In this document: positions 45,251 through 53,725 of the stretch, in pieces | Layout of the letters: each line of letters opens with the position of its first letter | Numbering within the stretch: the first letter of the stretch is position 1 | Program-made: the position numbers and the translations under genes | The notes under the pieces: model-generated | Databases searched by the model: none | Told to the model about the DNA's origin: nothing | Seen by the model: only the letters and a program-made list of their open reading frames with translations | Assembly (NCBI GenBank): GCA_035518715.1 | Contig: DATIXJ010000031.1 | Span: 1-64,000, forward strand | From: DATIXJ01 sp035518715 | GTDB lineage: Bacteria > Bacteroidota > Ignavibacteria > UBA10030 > SZUA-254 | Direction: 5' to 3' | DNA length: 64,000 nt

Positions 45251-45676
45251 ATGCCGACGAACAATGTGCTCGCTCTGGAATTCGTTCAACAGATCAATCG
45301 TCATGATGTTGAAGGGATAGGACGGCTCATGTCGGACGATCACGTATTCATCGACGCCCACGGGAACGCCGTCGAGGGAAAAGAAAAGATGCGGGTGGGG
45401 TGGAAGCATTATTTCGAGTGGTTTCCCGATTACCGCATCGACATTTCAATCACAATGGAAGACCATGATCTCGTACTCCTCTGCGGAGAGGCAAGCGCTT
45501 CGTATCAGGGGCTCGGAAATACGGATGCGGCCCGGTCGTGGAAACTGCCGGCTGCGTGGAAAGCGATCGTCCAGTCCAACAAAATAAAGCTCTGGCAAGT
45601 TTTTGCCGACACAAAAATTCCGTTCGAGATTATTCAGAAGTATTCCGCCGCGGCAGGGGGAGAGTTTCGCACATGA
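45251..45676 (+). CDS. SnoaL/NTF2-like family protein
   Basis: 141 residues of the small cone-shaped NTF2-like fold. Typical elements are ALEFVQQINRHDVEGIGRLM, the ADDHVFIDAHG-like strand (SDDHVFIDAHGNAVEGKEKM), a W/F-rich HYFEWFPDYRIDISI segment and the terminal FADTKIPFEIIQ. Members range from polyketide cyclases to non-enzymatic binding proteins, so the function cannot be assigned. No export signal. Its stop codon overlaps the ATG of the large Tat-exported hydrolase (ATGA), which ties its translation to that enzyme. Confidence 0.78.
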   Translation: MPTNNVLALEFVQQINRHDVEGIGRLMSDDHVFIDAHGNAVEGKEKMRVGWKHYFEWFPDYRIDISITMEDHDLVLLCGEASASYQGLGNTDAARSWKLPAAWKAIVQSNKIKLWQVFADTKIPFEIIQKYSAAAGGEFRT

Positions 45677-48600
45677 GTATTAATCGGCGAGCATTCATGA
45701 AGACTGCCGGCACATTTGCACTTGCCGGATTTGCGAAGGGGTTCCCGAAATTTCAGGATCCTGAAACACCTCGTATTGCAGTCTTTTTCGACGGCACATT
45801 TCCCGGCGTCGAGGATCTGCACATCAGCCGGACTGCTCTCGAGGAAGCATTCCGCGGATGGAATGCCGCATTTCTCAACAACATGCAGCTCTCTACTCTC
45901 ACCGGCTCCCGGTGCGATCTCCTCGTTATGCCGTATGGATCGGCGTTTCCAAAGGACAGCTGGTCCCCGGTGCATGCCTACCTCATGGAAGGCGGCAATC
46001 TTCTTTGGCTAGGAGGGGTCCCCTTTGCCGTGCCCGTCAGATCGGAGTACGGCGGCTGGCATCAGGAGGTTCGCCAGACAGAATATCATAAACTTCTCGG
46101 CCTTACGCAGGCATATCCCGTCTCGCCGGAGATTGTCGAGTCGTATTCGGTGAGCGATGAATTTCCGGGCGGTCGCGATCTCGTTCGCGGACTTAAAGCC
46201 GAAAAGTTCTTCGAATTTTATGTCAAGTTCACCTCCACAAAGGATTATCCGTCGGAGGATGGAAGCGCGGGTCAACGCGATGCCATCCTCAACCCGCTGA
46301 TACTCGGTGTTGACGGATTGAAAACGAACCGCGTGGCGCCGGTAGTGCAAATCGATCGGATGCAGGGAGAGTGTGCCGGCGGACGTTGGCTCGTAGTTGC
46401 CATGAGCGGTACCATCCCGGCTTCTGCGATCCGCGCTCTTGCATCGCAGGCAATGCAGGGCGCGACCGAATTGAATGCGCGTAGTTCTTCGGCGTGTTAC
46501 GCGGAGGGAGAATCCCCTGCTGTCACGATTCAACTCCGGCATCCCAAAGGAAATGTGCAGCGGCTGGCGCAGGGGAAGTGCCGGGTCGTGGTGAAGGGAG
46601 ATGATGGAAAAAATCTTGCCGAAACGAGTATCCCGCTCTTTGGGGCCGGGACGCTTGCAACGGGGAATGCTGTTTTGCCGTCGCACACCAGAGGCATAAC
46701 ACATGTCCGGCTTTCGCTTGAATCGCCCGCTGTCGGCTCCGGTCCCCGACAAATTCTTACAGCGAGAACCGGATACTGGATAACGGACGATCGATTGCTG
46801 TCTGCCGGCAAGCCGCTGAGCATTGAAGGTGCAAATTTCATCCGCGATGGTCAGCCGTATCCGATCACCGGTACGACATACATGGCGTCGGACGTTCACC
46901 GGAAATTCCTCCTGGATCCCAATCCGGCAGTCTGGGATGATGATTTTCGGCGGATGAAGTCAGCGGGTATCAACATGGTCCGGACGGGAATCTGGACCGC
47001 GTGGAAGAACTACATGCTCGATGTCGGTTCCCCGAATGAGCAGGCATTCCGCGCCATGGACGCGTTCCTTCTGACGGCACGGAAATACGATATGCCGGTC
47101 ATCATCACGCTTTTTGCATTCCTTCCGGAATCTTGGGGCGGCGTCAATCCGTTTCTTGACCCGAGGTCCGTGAACGCTCAAAAGGAATTTCTCCTCGCCT
47201 TTGTTCAGCGATACCGGATGATGAATGATGTCATGTGGGATCTCATCAACGAACCGTCATTCTGTAATCCGCAGCAGCTGTGGTCGGTGCGCCCGAATTA
47301 TGATACGTATGAGGTTGCGGCCTGGGAAGCATGGCTGAAATCGCGTTACCATTTCGATCGCGACCAAGACCGGATCGCTTCACTTTCGGAAATGTACCGC
47401 TGTCCCCCCGGCGAGGTGCTGGCGCTCCCGAAACTTGAGGAGTTTTCAGACGTGATATTTTTCGATACCAATCACCCGATCAAAGTAATCGATTATCGGC
47501 TGTTTGCACAGGAGATGGTGACACGCTGGGCGGGCGAGCTGAGGGAGCTGGTCAGGACGAACGGAAACCCCGGACAGCTTGTAACAATCGGACAGGATGA
47601 AGGAGGTACGAGTGACAGACCAAGTCCGCAATTCTATGCTTCGGGGGTCGATTTTACGTGCCTTCATAACTGGTGGAACAACGACGATCTCCTCTGGGAC
47701 AGCGTCATGACGAAGGTTCCGGGAAAACTCAATCTCATTGAAGAAACCGGAGTGATGTTTTATGAGAAGATGGACGGAACTCCGTGGCGCACCGAGGAGG
47801 ATGCACGCAATTTGCTCGAACGGAAGCTGGCGATTTCTCTGAGCGGAAACAGCGCCGGATTTATCGAGTGGGTCTGGAACACGAATCCCTATATGGATTC
47901 AGATAACGAAGCGGCAATCGGTGTGTTTCGAGCCGCCGGAACGGCAAAACCGGAGTTTGATGTCATCAGGCGGTTCGCGAAGTTCTTCGCCTCCAACCGT
48001 CAATTCGTTAAAGGGAAGGTTGACGAAGATGTGCTCATGGTGATTTCACACTCGAACCAATTTTCGACGCGGGATCTTGTCACCGAAGCGACGAGGAGAT
48101 GCGTACGGGTGATGGCATACAATCACCATGTTCCTGTTGCTGCAGTCTCAGAATACGGAATGGGGAAATTGTCCCGCCAGCCAAAACTCATTATCCTTCC
48201 ATCATCGCGGACACTCAATGAAAGTGCCTGGAACGCTGTACGTTCCATGGTGGAATCGGGCTCGAACCTTCTCATCAGCGGCCCAGTCGATACAGATGAT
48301 CACTGGCTCCCGCAGGAACGTATGAAAGCGTTGGGAGTTGAATCTGCCATCATGCCGATCGCGGAAGAAGAGTCCCTTTCGATCGATGGTGTAAGATTCG
48401 TGTTGGGGTATCGCGGTGATAAGCTGCAGCGTGTCGAAAAAGCAGTGATAGTGGGGAGCGCGGAGCCATCCGTCCAGACGATCTCCCACGGAAAGGGCAA
48501 CATCTTCTGGTCGCCTCTGCCTGTTGAACTTGCCGAGAGTCCGGAATCTGTCACTGCGCTCTATCGGTACGTTCTGAAACAGACAGGAATCGTTTCGGCT

Positions 48601-48816
48601 GTTGAAGTTGAAGATGCGCATTCTTCCGTCCTGGTCCTGCCGACAGTATATGAGCATGCAGTTCTTTGCACGTGTGTCTCGGAAAGCAGTGAAGCGGAAG
48701 AAGCTACCGTGGCTTACCGCGGGAAGAGGACGAAAACAACTGTTCCGGCCGGACGATCTCGAATGATATTCCTGGACAGAGCAAGCGGAGAAATCATCTC
48801 ACAACTTGAGGGGTAG
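45673..48816 (+). CDS. Tat-exported GH-A clan glycoside hydrolase (GH5-like)
   Basis: 1047 residues. The Tat motif SINRRAFMK at residues 2-10 plus a hydrophobic stretch marks export of a folded protein. Residues 30-200 and about 780-1000 look like ThuA/GATase-type alpha/beta modules (LLVMPYGSAF, YLMEGGNLLWLGG; LIILPSSRTL, SMVESGSNLLISG). Between them lies a TIM barrel from about 396 (ITGTTYMASDVHR), with acid/base Glu527 in WDLINEPS and nucleophile candidate Glu690 or Glu691 in LNLIEETGV, the clan A arrangement. Closest in appearance to GH5 or GH42 enzymes acting on beta-mannosides or beta-galactosides. The longer frame from 45538 is rejected because the Tat signal starts at 45673. Confidence 0.78.
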   Translation: MSINRRAFMKTAGTFALAGFAKGFPKFQDPETPRIAVFFDGTFPGVEDLHISRTALEEAFRGWNAAFLNNMQLSTLTGSRCDLLVMPYGSAFPKDSWSPVHAYLMEGGNLLWLGGVPFAVPVRSEYGGWHQEVRQTEYHKLLGLTQAYPVSPEIVESYSVSDEFPGGRDLVRGLKAEKFFEFYVKFTSTKDYPSEDGSAGQRDAILNPLILGVDGLKTNRVAPVVQIDRMQGECAGGRWLVVAMSGTIPASAIRALASQAMQGATELNARSSSACYAEGESPAVTIQLRHPKGNVQRLAQGKCRVVVKGDDGKNLAETSIPLFGAGTLATGNAVLPSHTRGITHVRLSLESPAVGSGPRQILTARTGYWITDDRLLSAGKPLSIEGANFIRDGQPYPITGTTYMASDVHRKFLLDPNPAVWDDDFRRMKSAGINMVRTGIWTAWKNYMLDVGSPNEQAFRAMDAFLLTARKYDMPVIITLFAFLPESWGGVNPFLDPRSVNAQKEFLLAFVQRYRMMNDVMWDLINEPSFCNPQQLWSVRPNYDTYEVAAWEAWLKSRYHFDRDQDRIASLSEMYRCPPGEVLALPKLEEFSDVIFFDTNHPIKVIDYRLFAQEMVTRWAGELRELVRTNGNPGQLVTIGQDEGGTSDRPSPQFYASGVDFTCLHNWWNNDDLLWDSVMTKVPGKLNLIEETGVMFYEKMDGTPWRTEEDARNLLERKLAISLSGNSAGFIEWVWNTNPYMDSDNEAAIGVFRAAGTAKPEFDVIRRFAKFFASNRQFVKGKVDEDVLMVISHSNQFSTRDLVTEATRRCVRVMAYNHHVPVAAVSEYGMGKLSRQPKLIILPSSRTLNESAWNAVRSMVESGSNLLISGPVDTDDHWLPQERMKALGVESAIMPIAEEESLSIDGVRFVLGYRGDKLQRVEKAVIVGSAEPSVQTISHGKGNIFWSPLPVELAESPESVTALYRYVLKQTGIVSAVEVEDAHSSVLVLPTVYEHAVLCTCVSESSEAEEATVAYRGKRTKTTVPAGRSRMIFLDRASGEIISQLEG

Positions 48817-48821
48817 AAAAT

Positions 48822-49799
48822 ATGAAGCGACGTTCATTTCTCAAGGTTGGCTCACTCGCCGGTGCATCGGCATTTGCGATTCCAAAGCTCGCGCGGTCCA
48901 GTACAGGCTTCCATCCGCCTTCATCACCTGTCGTACTTTCCACGTGGGACTTCAAACTGCCGGTGAATCAAACCGCGTTGGAAACGCTGAAGAACGGAGG
49001 CCGTGCGCTTGACGCGGTGGAGAACGCCATCCGGATTGTGGAAGAAGACCCGAAGATTACTTCCGTTGGACGCGGCGGATATCCCGATCGCGACGGCCAT
49101 CTGACGCTCGATGCATGCATCATGGACGAACAGGGAAACGCGGGGTCTGTCGTTTTCCTCGAGCACATCATGCATCCGGTTTCCGTTGCGCGCCGGGTTA
49201 TGGAGAAGACGCCGCATGTGGTTCTCGCCGGTGACGGAGCACTGGAATTTGCTCTGAGTGAAGGATTCAAGAAAGAAGATCTCCTGACGGATGAGGCCAG
49301 GAAGGCATATCAAAACTGGCTTCACGATAGCAAATACACTCCGCCCCTGAATGAGAAAAACCACGATACCGTCGGCCTCATCGTGCTCGACGGAAAGGGA
49401 AATATAGCGGGCGGATGCTCGACAAGCGGGGCGGCGTGGAAGATGCATGGGCGCGTCGGCGATTCACCGCTCATCGGTGCCGGGTTGTATGTCGATAGCG
49501 ACGTCGGCGGCGCAGCATCGACAGGCCTCGGCGAAACGGTGATCAAGATCGACGGGACGTTCCTGGTCGTCGAGCTCATGAGGAATGGCGCATCACCGCA
49601 GGAGGCATGTCGGACCGCTGTCGAGCGGCTTATAAGGAAAAGCCCGCAATACAAAGATATCGATAACTTCCTTGCCGGTTTTGTTGCCGTGAACCGTGAG
49701 GGTGAAGTGGGCGCATTCAGCTACAAGAAGGGGTTGCAATATTCACTCCTGCGCGACGGAGTCAATGCGGTCTACGATTCCGACTTCATGGTCAAGTGA
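48822..49799 (+). CDS. N4-(beta-N-acetylglucosaminyl)-L-asparaginase (glycosylasparaginase)
   Basis: 325 residues with a Tat-type signal (MKRRSFLKVGSLAGASAFAI). It is an Ntn-hydrolase: the precursor cleaves itself before Thr183 in NHDTVGLIVLD, and that Thr becomes the nucleophile. GGCSTSGAAWKMHGRVGDSP and GAASTGLGE are the substrate-binding family signatures. LKNGGRALDAVENAIRIVE is the conserved N-terminal helix. It hydrolyses GlcNAc-Asn to aspartate and amino-GlcNAc, the final step of N-glycoprotein breakdown. It follows the GH-A enzyme by 5 bases, completing a chain with PNGase F and hexosaminidase. Confidence 0.93.
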   Translation: MKRRSFLKVGSLAGASAFAIPKLARSSTGFHPPSSPVVLSTWDFKLPVNQTALETLKNGGRALDAVENAIRIVEEDPKITSVGRGGYPDRDGHLTLDACIMDEQGNAGSVVFLEHIMHPVSVARRVMEKTPHVVLAGDGALEFALSEGFKKEDLLTDEARKAYQNWLHDSKYTPPLNEKNHDTVGLIVLDGKGNIAGGCSTSGAAWKMHGRVGDSPLIGAGLYVDSDVGGAASTGLGETVIKIDGTFLVVELMRNGASPQEACRTAVERLIRKSPQYKDIDNFLAGFVAVNREGEVGAFSYKKGLQYSLLRDGVNAVYDSDFMVK

Positions 49800-49808
49800 T
49801 CGGATCGA

Positions 49809-50513
49809 ATGTCCGTTTTTCTTGAAATCTCGCTCGATTCTACCGAATCCGCGATCGCGGCTGAACGGGGCGGTGCTCACCGCGTAGAACTCTGCAGCAA
49901 TCTTTCCGAAGGCGGAACCACACCAGACCTTCACACCATCAACGAGACGCGGAAGAATGTCGATATTCCTGTCCACGTGATGATACGACCCCGCCCGGGA
50001 GATTTTGTGTATTCGGACGATGAGTTCGAAAAGATGATGGCGCAAATCACGTCCGCCTGGAAATCCGGCGTGAATGGAGCCGTCGTCGGAGTGCTGACAA
50101 GAGAGCGAACCGTTGATCGTGAACGCATGCAGATCCTTCTTGATCACGCGCGAACGATGACGGTGACATTTCACAGGGCGTTTGATGATGTCGAGGATCC
50201 CGATCGCGCACTTGAAGAGCTTATCGATCTCGGCGTCGACAGAATTCTCACATCGGGACAAAAGGAAACGGCAGGAGCAGGGATTCCGCTGATTGCCAGA
50301 TTGCAGGAGCTTGCCCGGGGCCGCATCATTGTCATGGCAGGATGCGGCATTAACCCGCTCAACGTCGGCACGCTCATGCGTGAAACCGGCGTCCGTGAAA
50401 TCCATGTCGGGCGTGCCGTTAGAACATCTCCGTCGCACACTTCCGTGGAGGAAGGAAAAGTCCGCAACATGCTTGAAGCCATCCGGATGACCTATCGCCA
50501 CCATATTCATTGA
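49809..50513 (+). CDS. cutC: CutC family protein
   Basis: 234 residues, a TIM-barrel protein beginning VFLEISLDSTESAIAAERGG. Family strings include RVELCSNLSEGGTTPD, PVHVMIRPRPGDFVYSDDE, VVGVLTRERTVD, TVTFHRAFDDVEDPDRAL and DRILTSGQKETA. CutC was named for copper homeostasis in E. coli, but that role is disputed and its barrel looks enzymatic. In many Bacteroidota it is found near glycosidase genes, as here 9 bases after glycosylasparaginase, which fits a sugar-related reaction better than copper handling. That preference is inference. Confidence 0.92.
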   Translation: MSVFLEISLDSTESAIAAERGGAHRVELCSNLSEGGTTPDLHTINETRKNVDIPVHVMIRPRPGDFVYSDDEFEKMMAQITSAWKSGVNGAVVGVLTRERTVDRERMQILLDHARTMTVTFHRAFDDVEDPDRALEELIDLGVDRILTSGQKETAGAGIPLIARLQELARGRIIVMAGCGINPLNVGTLMRETGVREIHVGRAVRTSPSHTSVEEGKVRNMLEAIRMTYRHHIH

Positions 50514-50562
50514 GGTCTGTAGTTCTTTCCGACCATCGTTCGGGCAATCTCATCCATCCTCA

Positions 50563-50591
50563 TTGAAATTCACACGCGAATCGCGTACATT
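50563..50591 (+). promoter_or_regulatory. Promoter immediately before the aldolase gene, possibly leaderless
   Basis: TTGAAA (50563-50568), 17 bases, TACATT (50586-50591), identical in both hexamers and spacing to the promoter at 7511-7539. The expected start, about 7 bases after the -10, coincides with the ATG at 50598. Confidence 0.45.
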
Positions 50592-50597
50592 AAATTC

Positions 50598-51491
50598 ATG
50601 AATTCCATGAAAATACGCGGTGTCTTGCCTCCCATGATCGTTCCTTTCACGAACGGCGGAGACGTCGATTTCGACGGGCATATACACAATATTAACCGCT
50701 GGAACGAAGAGAATCTCTCCGGCTATCTGATTCTTGGCTCGAACGGGGAGACTCCATATCTGTCGGAGCAGGAAAAAATCAAGCTTGTGGAAGTGACTGT
50801 GAAGCATGCCGGGAAAGGGAAAACACTTCTTGCGGGAACCGGACTGGAGTCTGCGCGTGAAACGATCCGTTTCACGAATCTCGTCGCCGGACTGGGGGTT
50901 CAGGCCGCGCTCGTCCTGACGCCGCATTTCTACGGGCCGCAGATGACAGACAAAGCACTTGTGGGATACTTCCGCGAGGTTGCGGAAAGGTCGAAGATTC
51001 CGATCCTGATTTACAACGTGCCGGTGTACACGCATCTCATGATTTCCCTCGAGGCCGTGCGAATATTAAGTGAGCATCCCAACATCATTGGAATGAAAGA
51101 CAGCTCGGGAGATGTACCCCGGCTTGCGGCAATGAAAGGGTTCCTTCCGCCCGACTTCAATCTTCTCGTAGGCAATATCGGTGCGTGGTATCCCGCGCTC
51201 ACGCTCGGCGTCAGGGGTGGAATTCTGGCACTTGCGAATTTTGCGGGCACACAGTGCTCCGCGGTCCAGGAACTCTTTGATGCACAAAAGTATGAAGAAG
51301 CCCGCGCGCTCTATTTGAAGCTTGTTGCACTCAATGCGGTTGTCGCCTCGGCACACGGGATCGCCGGATTGAAACAGGCCGCGACACTTGTCGGCTATGC
51401 CGGCGGTGCCGTAAGAAGTCCGCTTCTCGGATTGGACGAAAAAGCGTCGGTCCATATCAAGGAGCAGCTCTTCAAGAATGGTATGCTGTAG
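50598..51491 (+). CDS. DHDPS/NAL family aldolase, 4-hydroxy-2-oxoglutarate aldolase-like
   Basis: 297 residues. The dihydrodipicolinate synthase superfamily barrel is shown by GVLPPMIVPFTNGGDVDFDG, GSNGETPYLSEQEK, the Tyr in IPILIYNVPVYT and the Schiff-base Lys167 in IIGMKDSSGD. GSNGE in place of the GTTGE seen in true DapA, together with the PHFYGPQMTD segment, recalls mammalian 4-hydroxy-2-oxoglutarate aldolase. Alternatives are N-acetylneuraminate lyase or the pyrroline-4-hydroxy-2-carboxylate deaminase of hydroxyproline catabolism. ATG 50607 is an alternative start. It ends the glycan locus. Confidence 0.85.
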   Translation: MNSMKIRGVLPPMIVPFTNGGDVDFDGHIHNINRWNEENLSGYLILGSNGETPYLSEQEKIKLVEVTVKHAGKGKTLLAGTGLESARETIRFTNLVAGLGVQAALVLTPHFYGPQMTDKALVGYFREVAERSKIPILIYNVPVYTHLMISLEAVRILSEHPNIIGMKDSSGDVPRLAAMKGFLPPDFNLLVGNIGAWYPALTLGVRGGILALANFAGTQCSAVQELFDAQKYEEARALYLKLVALNAVVASAHGIAGLKQAATLVGYAGGAVRSPLLGLDEKASVHIKEQLFKNGML

Positions 51492-51570
51492 GAATTCACC
51501 GAAATCTCCGCAGAGCTGTTCGGAAAAAGAATCTGGAAATAAACATCTCATCTCACGGCAGGAGTCAATC

Positions 51571-52110
51571 ATGAAAGGTCAATTGCTGAAGATCAATGAT
51601 CCGCTTCCTCAATTTAAGAATCTCCCCAATGTGGATGGTACATCTCTCTCGAGCAACAGTGTGAAGGCCGAAATCCTGGTCGTGGTCTTCTCGTGCAATC
51701 ACTGCCCGTATGTGCAGGCCTACGAAGACAGGATGATGGATTTCCAGAAGGAGTATGGAGCGAAGGGTGTCCAGATGGTTGCCATCAATTCCAACGACAC
51801 GAAGAACTATCCGGATGATGATTTCAAGACGATGGTACAGCGTTCCGCGGCGAGAGGATTTAATTTTCCGTATTTGAGGGATGAAGACCAGGCGGTGGCG
51901 GATGCATTCGGCGCCACGCACACACCGCAGTTCTTTGTCTTCGACAAATCACGAAAACTCCGCTATTCCGGCAAAATGGACGATAACTGGAAGGAGCCGC
52001 AGTCGGTGAAAGAGAAGTATTTGCGCGAAGCGGTGGATGCCCTAATCGCCGGGAAGCCAGTAAAAACTCCGGAGACCTTTTCTATCGGTTGTACAATCAA
52101 GTGGAAGTGA
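51571..52110 (+). CDS. Thioredoxin-family peroxiredoxin-like protein
   Basis: 179 residues. AhpC/TSA-like thioredoxin fold with a CxxC active site in VVFSCNHCPYVQAYEDRM (near residue 38-42). Other markers are GVQMVAINSNDTKNYPDDD and the cis-Pro region HTPQFFVFDKSRKLRYSG. FSCNHCPYV is the hallmark of a distinct thioredoxin-like subgroup common in Bacteroidota and relatives, whose function is not established. No signal peptide, so cytosolic. GGAG lies 10 bases before the ATG at 51571; upstream frame extension to 51478 is rejected. Confidence 0.87.
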   Translation: MKGQLLKINDPLPQFKNLPNVDGTSLSSNSVKAEILVVVFSCNHCPYVQAYEDRMMDFQKEYGAKGVQMVAINSNDTKNYPDDDFKTMVQRSAARGFNFPYLRDEDQAVADAFGATHTPQFFVFDKSRKLRYSGKMDDNWKEPQSVKEKYLREAVDALIAGKPVKTPETFSIGCTIKWK

Positions 52111-52213
52111 GATGGAATAGTTCGTTCATGGGTGCGTCTGATCAGCGGGATGAATGTTGAGATAGGTTCTTCTCCGGGGGGATGGTCCGACCTGTCGCCT
52201 GAAGACGAGGTTG

Positions 52214-52243
52214 TTGAGAAACCGCACTGCTTGCCTATATCAT
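52214..52243 (+). promoter_or_regulatory. Candidate promoter of the aspartate kinase gene
   Basis: TTGAGA (52214-52219), 18 bases, TATCAT (52238-52243); each hexamer matches five of six consensus bases. The start would be near 52250, just before the AGGAG ribosome-binding site and the ATG at 52266. No lysine riboswitch is apparent in the 155-base gap. Confidence 0.42.
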
Positions 52244-52265
52244 TCGTTAGGAGAAGTTCACGATC

Positions 52266-53636
52266 ATGGATGTGATGAAGTTCGGCGGTACGTCTGTCGA
52301 GGATGCAACAGCATTCCGCAATGTCTGTGACATTATTTCGGAACGGAAGGATCCTTATCCACTGATCGTTGTTTCGGCCCCTGCGGGGGTGACGAATACC
52401 CTTCTTCGTCTTGCCGATTCCGCGGGTGCCGGAACTATCGAGCCGACGTTGGAAGAAGTTGAAAAGCTTCGTACGCGGCTTACGTCTATCGCTGCGGGTC
52501 TGCTGAAATCGAACAGCGCTTCGGCTATCCGGGAAATTTCGCGGGACGTGGATGACCTTTCCCATCTTCTCCGATCCGTCGCAGTCATCCAGGAGGTGAC
52601 GCCGCGACTCCTTGACCAGTGTGCTGCGTATGGTGAATTCTGGTCGTCGCAGCTTCTGGTCTATGCACTCCGCGAAAGGAATATACCGGCAGAATTCTGT
52701 GACGCGCGAAAAATCATGGTGACGAGCGATGCCTTCACAAAGGCGGAGCCGCAGTTTGAGGCGATCGAGGCGCGTGTGCGCGACCTCGTGCAGCCGGCGC
52801 TGAAACGTGGAGTCGCCGTGATGCAGGGGTTTGTCGGCGCGACGGCGAAGGGGGTAACCACGACTCTCGGTCGCGGTGGTTCAGACTATTCCGCTGCCAT
52901 TCTTGGTTCCGCTCTTGGGGCGAAGGAAATTCAGATCTGGACCGACGTCGATGGAATTCTCAGCGCTGATCCCGGACTTATCCGCGAAGCACGATTGCTG
53001 GGTGAGGTTACATTCGACGAAGCCGCAGAGCTTGCGTATTTCGGTGCCAAGGTTCTTCACCCGAGCACTATTCTTCCTGCAATGAAAAAAAACATTCCTG
53101 TCCGGGTTCTGAATTCAAAGCGTCCGGGCGTTGCGGGCACGCTGATCACGGCACGACCCGGATCGGGTTCCGAATCTCTCGTCAAATCCATCGCGTTCAA
53201 AAAGAATATCACCGTCGTGACGATTCAGAGTACACGGATGCTGATGGCATACGGATTCCTGTCGCGGGTTTTCGAGATCTTCAAGCAGTACAAGAAAAGC
53301 ATTGATGTCGTCGCAACCTCGGAAGTTGGAGTTTCATTGACCGTGGATGACCCTTCGAACCTCGAAATGCTCGTCGGAGAGCTGCGCGAATTTTCCGATG
53401 TGAAGATTGAGAGAAATAAGTCCGTCGTATCTGTCGTCGGGGAAAAAATGAAGCACACTACTGGAATTGCCGGCAAGGTCTTCCGTGCGCTCGGGGACGC
53501 TGGCGTGAATGTTGAATTGATTTCTCATGGTGGATCAGAAATCAACCTGACGTTTGTGATCAGCGAATCGCAAACCGACAAGGCAGTTCGTGCACTCCAC
53601 GCAGAATTGTTTCCACCCTCCGAAAGGAAGCCGTAG
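52266..53636 (+). CDS. lysC: Aspartate kinase
   Basis: 456 residues, a monofunctional aspartokinase that phosphorylates aspartate at the head of lysine, threonine and methionine synthesis. The nucleotide-binding KFGGTSVEDA starts at residue 5. The amino-acid kinase core has TLGRGGSDYSAAILGSAL and IWTDVDGILSADP. Two ACT regulatory domains occupy about 300-456 (ITVVTIQSTRMLMAYGF, VVSVVGEKMKHTTGIAGKVF), so feedback inhibition, probably by lysine, is expected. There is no homoserine dehydrogenase fusion. Length suits the class with a C-terminal ACT pair. Confidence 0.95.
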   Translation: MDVMKFGGTSVEDATAFRNVCDIISERKDPYPLIVVSAPAGVTNTLLRLADSAGAGTIEPTLEEVEKLRTRLTSIAAGLLKSNSASAIREISRDVDDLSHLLRSVAVIQEVTPRLLDQCAAYGEFWSSQLLVYALRERNIPAEFCDARKIMVTSDAFTKAEPQFEAIEARVRDLVQPALKRGVAVMQGFVGATAKGVTTTLGRGGSDYSAAILGSALGAKEIQIWTDVDGILSADPGLIREARLLGEVTFDEAAELAYFGAKVLHPSTILPAMKKNIPVRVLNSKRPGVAGTLITARPGSGSESLVKSIAFKKNITVVTIQSTRMLMAYGFLSRVFEIFKQYKKSIDVVATSEVGVSLTVDDPSNLEMLVGELREFSDVKIERNKSVVSVVGEKMKHTTGIAGKVFRALGDAGVNVELISHGGSEINLTFVISESQTDKAVRALHAELFPPSERKP

Positions 53637-53645
53637 TTTCTCCAC

Positions 53646-53674
53646 TTGTATTTCAGAGTTTCATTTCCGATACT
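53646..53674 (+). promoter_or_regulatory. Candidate promoter of the cytochrome c gene
   Basis: TTGTAT (53646-53651), 17 bases, GATACT (53669-53674). A TATACT at 53674-53679 is a further -10-like box with poorer spacing. AAGGAG precedes the ATG at 53726. Confidence 0.33.
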
Positions 53675-53725
53675 ATACTTCAAATTCCTCGTCAGATATT
53701 CAATCCGAAAGGAGTACACTTCATC

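Noticed and set aside
52111..52265. Lysine riboswitch before aspartate kinase
   Set aside because: The 155-base gap is too short for the usual lysine riboswitch and no multi-helix core could be recognised.
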